Program-made: the position numbers and the translations under genes
Notes under the pieces: model-generated
Database searches by the model: none
Told to the model about the DNA's origin: nothing
Seen by the model: only the letters and a program-made list of their open reading frames with translations
Shown here: piece by piece, positions 1-6,223 of the stretch
Position numbering within the stretch: the stretch's first letter is position 1
How the letters are laid out: every line of letters begins with the position of its first letter
Source of the DNA: Candidatus Pelagibacterales bacterium
Lineage (GTDB): Bacteria > Pseudomonadota > Alphaproteobacteria > TMED109
DNA: 6,917 nucleotides
Assembly: GCA_002732015.1 (NCBI GenBank)
Contig: PCCU01000006.1
Span: 2,207-9,123, forward strand
Direction: 5' to 3'

Positions 1-668
1 GCATCTGAAAAAACACTATTAAATTCGTATTCTTCAGCTGGAACAGAGAATAACATATGTAAAAAATTTTCAGAGTATTTAAGTTTATTACTAGGGTATA
101 CAAAAGGTTGCCCTATAGAGAATTTATATGCCATAGCTGCAATTGTAGGCATTTTTGCTATCAGTCTATATGATGCAATTTTTCTTTCCTCCTTATTATC
201 AATATTCGTACTATCATGATAAAATGCTGACATTGCTCCTACGACGCCACATAATATTGCCATTGGATGAGCATTATCCCTAAAACCTTTATAAAAATTT
301 GAAATCTGTTCGTTTAACATAGTATGTGTGGTAATTGCATTTATAAATTCATTTTTATTTTTCTCATCTGGTAGGTTTCCGTAAAGAAGCAAATATGCGG
401 TTTCGAGAAAACTTTTTTCAGATGCTAAATATTGTACATTGTAGCCTCTATGTAAAAGAATTCCTTTATCACCATCTATATAAGTTATCTTTGATTGACA
501 ACTTCCTGTAGATGTAAAACCTGGATCAAAGGTAAAAACTCCTGCCTCTTTATATAAAGATGATATATCTAAAACTTTTGGCCCAATTGTGCCTTCAATT
601 ACAGGTAATATTATAGTTTTGCCTTCAGGAAGTGTTAATTTAGCATGATTTTTTTTTTCAGAGGTCAT
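1..668 (-). CDS. gltA: Citrate synthase, N-terminal part (gene runs off the window)
   Basis: Citrate synthase condenses oxaloacetate with acetyl-CoA to citrate at the entry of the TCA cycle in the cytoplasm. I translated this partial gene by hand: 222 complete codons precede the window edge, about half of a usual 430-residue bacterial enzyme. Family signatures seen are DPGFTSTGSCQSKITYIDGD (48-67), KGILLHRGY (68-76), the LLLYGNLP segment (93-100) and FRDNAHPMAILCGVVGAMSA (129-148). The N-terminal beta domain (about 10-70) is that of the gram-negative hexameric type II enzyme. The catalytic His and Asp residues lie beyond the edge, so activity cannot be judged. The ATG at 668 is firm because an in-frame TAG lies at 681-683. 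No Shine-Dalgarno is visible (TTTCACCT precedes ATG). Codons 4-7 contain a run of ten A. The gene lies 28 bp after gltX, in conserved alphaproteobacterial order. Confidence 0.96.
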   Translation of the reverse strand, partial: MTSEKKNHAKLTLPEGKTIILPVIEGTIGPKVLDISSLYKEAGVFTFDPGFTSTGSCQSKITYIDGDKGILLHRGYNVQYLASEKSFLETAYLLLYGNLPDEKNKNEFINAITTHTMLNEQISNFYKGFRDNAHPMAILCGVVGAMSAFYHDSTNIDNKEERKIASYRLIAKMPTIAAMAYKFSIGQPFVYPSNKLKYSENFLHMLFSVPAEEYEFNSVFSD

Positions 669-696
669 AGGTGAAATATACTAAATTCTTACTTAA

Positions 697-2067
697 TCAA
701 AAAGCCTTTTTTAATCTTTTTAAAGTATTTTCTTTTCCTAATAGTTCTAATATTTTAAAAATACTTGGGGAATGATTTTTTCCAGTAACTGCAGCTCTAA
801 TAGGAGAAGCAATACTAAATAGCTTAAGATTTTCTTTTTTGGCTATATCCTTAATTATAGATTCAATGTTTATAGAATTCCAATTTTCAATATTTTTAAG
901 GTTAGTAATAATTAAATCTAATATATTTTTTTGTGTGTTTTTTATTATTGCTAATGCTTGTTCAGATAAATTAATTTCTTTTACTGAAAGCATGTATTCT
1001 ATACCATTTAGAAAATCCTTAATGTTTTCTGATCTTTCTTGGAAAATCAATAATAGTTGCTCTATAAGGTTTTTATTGTAGTTTTCAGTTTTATAATTTG
1101 AACTTATTATTTTTAAAAGTTCATTTAGGTTTAATTTCTTAAAATAGAAAGTATTAATATGGTTAAGTTTTTTTTCATCAAATTTTGCTGGAGATTTTCC
1201 CACTCCTTCAAGGCTAAAAAGAGAGACAGCTTCATCTAATGAAAAAAACTCTTTATCACCATGTCCCCAACCGAGTCTTAGCAGATAATTTATTAATGCT
1301 GCTGGTAAAAAAGAGTTCTCCTTATATTGTTTTACACTTAAGTCGCCATGCCTTTTTGATAATTTGCTTCCCTCTTGACTATGAATTAAAGGAATATGGC
1401 TATACCTAGGGGGCTGCCAATCTAATAAACTAAATAATATCAATTGCTTAAAGGTATTAGTTAAGTGATCATCTCCTCTTATTACGTCTGTTACTTCCAT
1501 TAACTTATCATCTGCTACAACAGATAGCATATATGTAGGCGTATTATCAGACCTTAGTATAATAAAATCTTCTAGTTCATTATTTTCTATAACAACTTCA
1601 CCTAAAATTTTGTCTTTTAGTATAGTTTTCTTGTGTAATGGTATCTTTATTCTTACCACATAAGGTATTTCTAACTTTCCTTCAAAGTCTCTCCATTTAC
1701 GATTGTATTTATAAGGTTTTTTTTCTTTTTTAGCTTTATCTCTAGCTTCTTCTATCTCTTCTTTTGTACAGTAACACCTGTATGCTTTACCTTCTTTTAA
1801 TAGTCTTTGAACTAAATTAATATGGTATGAAATATTTTTACTTTGATAAATAACATCTTGGTCCCAATTAATCCCTAACCATTTCATTGAGCTAAAAATA
1901 TCTTCACTAAACTTACTATTAGATCTTTCTTTGTCTGTATCTTCTATTCTTAATTTAAAAATACCTTTATTTCTTTTAGCATAAAGATAGTTATATAGGG
2001 CGGTTCTAGCGCCTCCTATGTGCAATAGACCTGTAGGTGACGGTGCAAATCTAGTTATAATCGTCAT
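697..2067 (-). CDS. gltX: Glutamyl-tRNA synthetase (class I)
   Basis: GltX activates glutamate with ATP and charges tRNA-Glu, feeding translation and, through Glu-tRNA, C5-pathway tetrapyrrole synthesis. The 456-residue length is normal. The Rossmann-fold signature FAPSPTGLLHIGGARTALYN (7-26) holds the HIGH-type motif HIGG (16-19), and GSKLSKRHG (233-241) is the KMSKS-type loop. The RGDDHLTNT segment is at 198-206, and the helical anticodon-binding region fills the last 150 or so residues. C98 and C100 match the first half of the zinc site known from E. coli GluRS, but the second half appears to be W125/D127. Many alphaproteobacteria lack GlnRS and make Gln-tRNA by amidating misacylated Glu-tRNA-Gln; whether this enzyme is discriminating cannot be read here. 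The gene begins 5 bp after the lexA stop without a clear Shine-Dalgarno, which suggests cotranscription and perhaps coupling. The alphaproteobacterial comEC usually found at this junction is absent. Confidence 0.98.
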   Translation of the reverse strand: MTIITRFAPSPTGLLHIGGARTALYNYLYAKRNKGIFKLRIEDTDKERSNSKFSEDIFSSMKWLGINWDQDVIYQSKNISYHINLVQRLLKEGKAYRCYCTKEEIEEARDKAKKEKKPYKYNRKWRDFEGKLEIPYVVRIKIPLHKKTILKDKILGEVVIENNELEDFIILRSDNTPTYMLSVVADDKLMEVTDVIRGDDHLTNTFKQLILFSLLDWQPPRYSHIPLIHSQEGSKLSKRHGDLSVKQYKENSFLPAALINYLLRLGWGHGDKEFFSLDEAVSLFSLEGVGKSPAKFDEKKLNHINTFYFKKLNLNELLKIISSNYKTENYNKNLIEQLLLIFQERSENIKDFLNGIEYMLSVKEINLSEQALAIIKNTQKNILDLIITNLKNIENWNSINIESIIKDIAKKENLKLFSIASPIRAAVTGKNHSPSIFKILELLGKENTLKRLKKAF

Positions 2068-2072
2068 AAATT

Positions 2073-2708
2073 TTAATAGTTTCTTATTATTCCTACAAGC
2101 TTACCTTGGATTGTTATTCTTTTTGGGCCAAAAATTCTAGTTTCAAAATTTTTATTAGCTGGTTCAAGTGCTATTGAGTTTAATTTTTTTCTTATTCGCT
2201 TAAGTGTAGCTTCTTGGTTGTCTATAAGTGCCACAACTATATCTCCATTATTTACTAATTCTGTTTTTTCTAAAACTGCTATATCACCATCTAATATTCC
2301 CGCATCTACCATGGACTCGCCAGAAACTTTTAATGCATAATGTTGATTAGTATTCTTTATCATTTCAGACGGAATACTCATAAATCCTTCTGGGTTTTCA
2401 ATTGCTTCTACAGGAGTACCAGCGGCAATTCTACCGTAAAGTTTAACATTCTTAATATTTTTATCTAATGCATCACTATTTTTAATGGCTAAGCCATCCT
2501 CTTTAGATAAAATATTAATAGCTCTTGCTTTATTATGAAGTCTTTTAATAAATCCTCTTTCTTCTAAAGCTGTAATCAATCTGTGTATTCCTGATTTTGA
2601 TTTTAAACCTAAAGCTAGTTTCATTTCTTCAAATGATGGTGAGACGCTATTTTCTTTAAAAGATTGTTTTAAATACTCTAAAAGTTTTAATTGTTTAGCA
2701 GTTAACAT
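2073..2708 (-). CDS. lexA: LexA repressor, SOS regulator and self-cleaving S24 peptidase
   Basis: LexA represses DNA-damage genes and inactivates itself when RecA filaments stimulate autocleavage. The 211-residue protein has the complete architecture. An N-terminal winged helix-turn-helix (about 1-65) has the segment GLKSKSGIHRLITALEERG (34-52), strongly alphaproteobacterial in character. A variable linker follows, then the S24 peptidase domain. The cleavage site is A96-G97 within YGRIAAGTP (91-99). The catalytic serine is S132 in SGESM (129-133), and the general-base lysine is K170 in ATLKRI (167-172). All residues needed for self-cleavage are therefore present. The ATG at 2708 gives the canonical MLTAKQ start; the next Met (29) would remove part of the DNA-binding domain. 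No Shine-Dalgarno precedes it. A LexA operator and a consensus-like promoter lie immediately upstream, so autoregulation is very likely. gltX follows after 5 bp. Confidence 0.98.
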   Translation of the reverse strand: MLTAKQLKLLEYLKQSFKENSVSPSFEEMKLALGLKSKSGIHRLITALEERGFIKRLHNKARAINILSKEDGLAIKNSDALDKNIKNVKLYGRIAAGTPVEAIENPEGFMSIPSEMIKNTNQHYALKVSGESMVDAGILDGDIAVLEKTELVNNGDIVVALIDNQEATLKRIRKKLNSIALEPANKNFETRIFGPKRITIQGKLVGIIRNY

Positions 2709-2716
2709 AATTATTT

Positions 2717-2731
2717 GTTCTACTTTAGTTC
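2717..2731 (-). promoter_or_regulatory. LexA operator (alphaproteobacterial SOS box) of lexA
   Basis: The minus strand reads GAACTAAAGTAGAAC, a perfect GAAC-N7-GAAC direct repeat (GTTC-N7-GTTC on the plus strand). This is the established LexA-binding form of Alphaproteobacteria, unlike the palindromic CTGT-N8-ACAG of E. coli. The downstream GAAC is the last four bases of the -10 hexamer TAGAAC, and the upstream GAAC lies in the -35/-10 spacer, so bound LexA would block RNA polymerase. I saw no second copy of this repeat in the window, which makes a chance match directly upstream of lexA unlikely. Confidence 0.9.
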
Positions 2732-2745
2732 TAGTTTTCTGTCAA
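2717..2745 (-). promoter_or_regulatory. Predicted sigma70-type promoter of lexA
   Basis: Read on the minus strand, a perfect -35 hexamer TTGACA (2745-2740) is followed by exactly 17 bases and then TAGAAC (2722-2717), a 4/6 match to TATAAT. It lies in the 44-bp moeA-lexA gap, the longest spacer of the window. A start 6 to 8 bases after the -10 hexamer falls at 2710-2708, at or within two bases of the lexA ATG, so the mRNA would be nearly or fully leaderless. Hexamers and spacing are seen directly; promoter activity and start site are inferred. The LexA operator sits between and over the core elements, as expected for a repressed promoter. Confidence 0.8.
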
Positions 2746-2752
2746 GGTATAA

Positions 2753-3949
2753 TTAAAATAAGTTTGGTAAGGATATTATTTCTACGAGCTTATTTTTTGA
2801 ATATTTAATGCTTTTAGCAGGAATTTTTATAAGACAATTAGATATAGCTAACATCTTTAATAACGAACTATCTTGATCAGATAAGCACTTTACTAGATAT
2901 TCATTTTTATATTTAAAATAAAAGCCTCGCAAATAAGACTCTCTTTTACTTATAGAGGGTATGCTATTTATTAGTTTAGCTTTTTTATTATCAGAAATAG
3001 TATTTAATCTCAATAATTTTTTTAAAAAAGGTAAAACAAAAATAAAAAAACAAACATATGTTGATACGGGATTTCCAGGTAAGGAAAATATAGGTTTATT
3101 TTTAAATGTTCCAAATAATAACGGCTTTCCTGGTCTCATCATTATTTTCCAAAATTTTTCTTTATACCCTAGTTCAATTAAGCATGACCTTATCAAATCT
3201 TTTTTTCCTTCTGATACACCGCCAGTTGTAATAATAATATCGGATTTTATCGCTTTTTTTATCTCTTTTTTTATTTTATTCTTTTCATCCTTTACTATTG
3301 TTTTATAGTTACACTCTGAATATGATAAATTAATTAGTGCTTCTAACATGTAGAGTGACGAAGCATAAATATTACTATCTTTTTGTTTTTTTTTAGTTAG
3401 CAATAATTCGTTGCCTGTAGACAATATGGAGATTTTTGGTTTTTTATAAACTTTTATTCTTTTACAATTTGCAGAAATTATTAATGCTATATCTCTTGCG
3501 CTAAGTATTTTTCCTTTTTTAACTACAGTTTTGTTTTTTTCAAAGTCTAATCCTTTTTTCCTTATATATTCTCCTTTTTTAAGGTTATTATTTTTAAGTA
3601 AAATAAAGTTATTATTTATTACTTTTGTATTTTCTTGAATAATTACAGTTCTAGTATTAACAGGCAGTTTGCTTCCCGTATATACTCTCACTGCCTCATT
3701 TTTAAAAACTCTTCTATTTGACTTATTTCCCGCAAAAATTTCATCCACAACTTTGTATGTATTATTACTAGATTTGTTACAAACTGCATATCCATCCATA
3801 GCAGACATATTAAAAGGAGGGTTGTCAGTTTTCGAAATAATATTTTCTGACGCAATTCTGCCTAGAGCTTTTTCAGGAATAATATACTCTGTACCTATAT
3901 TATATTTTAATTTCCTTATGACTGATAATGCTTGTTTTACTGAAATCAT
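2753..3949 (-). CDS. moeA: Molybdopterin molybdenumtransferase MoeA
   Basis: MoeA inserts molybdate into adenylylated molybdopterin to give molybdenum cofactor. At 398 residues it is close to the 411 of E. coli MoeA. The N-terminal region carries DNPPFNMSAMDGYAV (42-56). The central MoCF fold has STGNELL (177-183), TTGGVSEGKKD (241-251), RPGKPLLFG (272-280) and SLPGNPVS (289-296). A C-terminal beta domain (about 325-395) completes the protein. D52, E181, D221, D251, P291 and P294 appear to match the functionally important E. coli D59, E188, D228, D259, P298 and P301, by spacing rather than formal alignment. Outside the motifs the protein is very rich in Lys, Asn and Ile, following base composition. 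The ATG overlaps the moaC stop by 4 bp (ATGA), indicating coupled translation. The stop at 2753-2755 is 44 bp before lexA, and no terminator hairpin is visible there. Confidence 0.96.
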   Translation of the reverse strand: MISVKQALSVIRKLKYNIGTEYIIPEKALGRIASENIISKTDNPPFNMSAMDGYAVCNKSSNNTYKVVDEIFAGNKSNRRVFKNEAVRVYTGSKLPVNTRTVIIQENTKVINNNFILLKNNNLKKGEYIRKKGLDFEKNKTVVKKGKILSARDIALIISANCKRIKVYKKPKISILSTGNELLLTKKKQKDSNIYASSLYMLEALINLSYSECNYKTIVKDEKNKIKKEIKKAIKSDIIITTGGVSEGKKDLIRSCLIELGYKEKFWKIMMRPGKPLLFGTFKNKPIFSLPGNPVSTYVCFFIFVLPFLKKLLRLNTISDNKKAKLINSIPSISKRESYLRGFYFKYKNEYLVKCLSDQDSSLLKMLAISNCLIKIPAKSIKYSKNKLVEIISLPNLF

Positions 3950-4419
3950 TTTTTATTATAAGTTCCAGTTCTACCACCACTTTTGTGTGTAAGCATAATA
4001 GAGTCAATTTTCATGCTCTTATCCACAGACTTACACATATCATAAATAGTTAATGCAGCAACAGAAGAAGCAGTTAATGCTTCCATTTCAATTCCAGTTT
4101 TATTAGTGGTTTTGCAAGTGACTAAGGACTCTACAGAGAAATCTTTTCTGTTTAATTTAAAATTTATTTCTACTGCTTCTACATTTATTGGATGACACAA
4201 TGGTATTAAATCATGAGTTTTTTTAACTGACATTATAGCCGCAATTCTTGCTATTGCTAAAACATCACCTTTTTTATGACTTCCATTTTTTATCATGTCG
4301 AAAGTATTTTTTTTCATAAATATCTTACTACATGCAATGGCTATTCTTTTTGATATTTTTTTTGAAGAAACATCAATCATTCTTGCCGATCCTTTATTAT
4401 CAAAATGTGATGATTTCAT
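3946..4419 (-). CDS. moaC: Cyclic pyranopterin monophosphate synthase MoaC
   Basis: MoaC acts with MoaA in the first step of molybdenum-cofactor synthesis, converting 3',8-cyclo-7,8-dihydro-GTP to cyclic pyranopterin monophosphate; the family is hexameric. The 157 residues span the full family length. Motifs are KKGDVLAIARIA (49-60), LIPLCHPI (71-78), GIEMEALTA (109-117), YDMCKSVDK (126-134) and HKSGGRTG (145-152). K50, H76, D127 and K130 correspond, with a constant offset of one, to E. coli K51, H77, D128 and K131, so the active site looks intact. The ATG overlaps the trpC stop by 4 bp and the gene's own TGA overlaps the moeA ATG by 4 bp. Translation is probably reinitiated along trpC-moaC-moeA, since no Shine-Dalgarno precedes this start. 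No other cofactor genes are in the window. Confidence 0.97.
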   Translation of the reverse strand: MKSSHFDNKGSARMIDVSSKKISKRIAIACSKIFMKKNTFDMIKNGSHKKGDVLAIARIAAIMSVKKTHDLIPLCHPINVEAVEINFKLNRKDFSVESLVTCKTTNKTGIEMEALTASSVAALTIYDMCKSVDKSMKIDSIMLTHKSGGRTGTYNKK

Positions 4420-5213
4420 TTTTTTAAATTTAAAATATTGTTGATTAACTTATCAGGTTCCTTTGATTTCATTAAAAATTCTCCTATTAAAAAAGTTTTA
4501 AAGTTATTATTAATTAAATAACTTATATCTTTCATGCTGTTTATTCCACTTTCACAAATTATATTTTTTTTTTCATCTAACTTACTTGTTAGTTGAACGC
4601 TATGATCAATATTAACTTTCATGTTTTTTAAATTTCTATTATTTATACCTATTAAAACATTCTTAGTTTTTAGCCAATATATTAATTCTTCATAGTTATG
4701 AGTCTCTATTAATACATCCATATCTAATTGATGAGCTAAATTAATATAAGTCATCATTTTTTCTGTGCTTACTACACCATCTATCAGCAAAATGCAATCT
4801 GCTCCTATCGCTCTACTTTCTAGTATTTGATATTCATTAACAATAAAGTCTTTTCTTAAAATTGGTAGTATTGAATTTGCTTTTACAATTTTTAGATCAT
4901 TTGAACTGCCTTGAAAATACTTGGAGTCTGTCAAAACTGATATGCATGTTGCATTTCCTGTTGTGTATGCTTTGGCAATTTCAGCAGGATTAAAGTCCTT
5001 AGATATTATTCCTTTTGACGGACTTGCTCTCTTAATTTCAGCTATAATAGACAAATTTTCACTTTCATAATTAGTGTCTATTTTTTTTTTAAAATCTCTT
5101 GGTTTTTCTGTGTCGTCTATTATTATTTGTAACTCTTTTTCTGTAACTTTTTTTCTTTGTATTTCTACTAATTCTTTTTTATAAATACATATTTGATCTA
5201 GAATATTATTCAT
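4416..5213 (-). CDS. trpC: Indole-3-glycerol-phosphate synthase TrpC
   Basis: TrpC closes the indole ring, converting CdRP to indole-3-glycerol phosphate, the fourth step from chorismate to tryptophan. This is a stand-alone 265-residue TIM barrel, not fused to TrpF. Barrel motifs are IAEIKRASPSKGII (57-70), ISVLTDSKYFQGS (91-103), ILRKDFIVNEYQI (118-130), VLIETHNYEEL (167-177), IGINNRNL (188-195) and ICESGI (219-224). E59, K61, K121, E170, N191, E221 and S222 match the S. solfataricus catalytic and binding residues by spacing. In the last phosphate-loop segment the usual GESLM-type sequence reads GEFLM (244-248). The start overlaps the trpD end by 8 bp, and the stop overlaps moaC by 4 bp. Two runs of ten A (plus-strand T at 4564-4573 and 5081-5090) lie inside the gene, with the frame intact. 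Confidence 0.98.
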   Translation of the reverse strand: MNNILDQICIYKKELVEIQRKKVTEKELQIIIDDTEKPRDFKKKIDTNYESENLSIIAEIKRASPSKGIISKDFNPAEIAKAYTTGNATCISVLTDSKYFQGSSNDLKIVKANSILPILRKDFIVNEYQILESRAIGADCILLIDGVVSTEKMMTYINLAHQLDMDVLIETHNYEELIYWLKTKNVLIGINNRNLKNMKVNIDHSVQLTSKLDEKKNIICESGINSMKDISYLINNNFKTFLIGEFLMKSKEPDKLINNILNLKK

Positions 5214-6222
5214 TACTAATACTTATTAATTTATTAAGTTGATCTAAAGCTTTGCCGTTTATCAAATTTTTATTAGCAATCATTAAACCCTCTTTTAAAT
5301 TTTTTGCTTTATCTGCAATTACTAAACATGCAGAAGTATTAAGTAATACTATATCTTTAAAAAAGGGATTAGCATTTTTATTTTTAAATAGGTTTAAAAT
5401 TTCCTTAGCATTAAACTTTACATCTTTTCCTTTAATTTTATTTAATGTAGATTTTTTTAATCCAATTTTTTCAGGGTGAATAACAAATTTATTCAATTTA
5501 TTATTATTTAACTCAACTACAAAAGTCTTCCCTGATAGTATAATCTCATCAACTCCATTTTCTCCACAAACTACCCAGGCTTTTTTTATTCCTAGTTTTT
5601 TTATGCATTCTGCAATAGGAAGGAGTAGCTTTTTGTCATATACTCCTATAAGCTGCATATTAGCATTAGCAGGATTTAATAAAGGGCCGAGAACATTAAA
5701 GATAGTTTTAATTTTCATATTATTTCTAACATTAGCAACATTTTTCATTGCAGAATGATACAGAGGGGCCATTAGAAAACAAATATTAATTTTATTTAGA
5801 CATTTTTTTACGTTTTTTAAATCTGCAGTAATATTTACTCCTAGTTCATGTAAAACATCAGAAGAACCTGATTTAGATGAAACCGCTCTATTCCCATGTT
5901 TTGCTACTTTTATACCGCATGCAGAGGCCAAAATTGCAGTTGCAGTTGAAATGTTAAGAGTTTCTTTGCCATCTCCTCCAGTGCCGCAAGTATCTAGTAT
6001 ATTTTTTCCGCCATTTATTTTTCTAGATTTTCTTCTTAATACTTTTGAGGCTTCAAAAATTTCTTTTATTGTTTCCCCTTTTGTAGCTAAACCCATTAAT
6101 AAAGAAGCGGTTTGTATTTCAGAAAGCTTGCCAGAAATTATCTGCGTAAATGTATAGCGAGCTTCTTTTGAAGTAAGATTAACTTTATTAGAAAGTTTAT
6201 ATAAAATGTTAGATATAAGCAT
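5206..6222 (-). CDS. trpD: Anthranilate phosphoribosyltransferase TrpD
   Basis: TrpD transfers phosphoribose from PRPP to anthranilate, the second step of the tryptophan branch. It is a separate, full-length 338-residue class IV phosphoribosyltransferase, not fused to TrpG. The PRPP site is DTCGTGGDG (77-85) with NIST (90-93). KHGNRAVSSKSGSSDVLHELG (108-128) supplies further substrate contacts. MAPLYHSAMKNVANVR (151-166) and TIFNVLGPLLNP (173-184) belong to the anthranilate region, and GVDEI (223-227) is the metal-binding acidic pair. Between R166 and TIFN the usual LGxRT reads MKIKT (169-173), a mild divergence. The ATG lies one base after the trpG stop. The C-terminus overlaps trpC by 8 bp, and the end sequence ISISNE is uninterrupted. 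Context and motifs exclude related thymidine phosphorylases. Confidence 0.98.
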   Translation of the reverse strand: MLISNILYKLSNKVNLTSKEARYTFTQIISGKLSEIQTASLLMGLATKGETIKEIFEASKVLRRKSRKINGGKNILDTCGTGGDGKETLNISTATAILASACGIKVAKHGNRAVSSKSGSSDVLHELGVNITADLKNVKKCLNKINICFLMAPLYHSAMKNVANVRNNMKIKTIFNVLGPLLNPANANMQLIGVYDKKLLLPIAECIKKLGIKKAWVVCGENGVDEIILSGKTFVVELNNNKLNKFVIHPEKIGLKKSTLNKIKGKDVKFNAKEILNLFKNKNANPFFKDIVLLNTSACLVIADKAKNLKEGLMIANKNLINGKALDQLNKLISISNE

Positions 6223-6223
6223 A

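Noticed and set aside
695..715. Inverted repeat AAAAAGGCTTTTT at the gltX end, considered as a terminator
   Set aside because: Only about four A-T pairs could form around a five-base loop, and the U-run is part of the stem; it is too weak, and gltA follows in the same direction.
839..1081. Plus-strand 80-codon open frame
   Set aside because: It lies wholly within gltX on the other strand, has no family motif, and reflects AT-rich codon use of the real gene.
2961..3308. Plus-strand 115-codon open frame with hydrophobic stretches
   Set aside because: It is antisense to moeA. The Phe/Ile/Leu-rich sequence is what Lys/Asn/Glu-rich genes give on the opposite strand, not evidence of a membrane protein.
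3961..3972. GTTCCAGTTC, two GTTC half-sites, considered as a further SOS box
   Set aside because: The half-sites are separated by 2 bases rather than 7 and lie inside moaC coding sequence, away from any promoter.
3669..3992. Plus-strand 107-codon open frame across the moeA-moaC junction
   Set aside because: It is antisense to two well-supported genes and has no recognisable domain.
4927..4932. Second TTGACA on the minus strand, inside trpC
   Set aside because: No -10-like hexamer lies 16-18 bases downstream (the sequence there is AGGCAG-like), and it is not followed by a gene start.
5252..5479. Plus-strand 75-codon open frame
   Set aside because: It is antisense to trpD, and its composition fits a shadow frame.
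5951..6157. Plus-strand 68-codon open frame
   Set aside because: It is antisense to the conserved PRPP-binding region of trpD and has no independent support.
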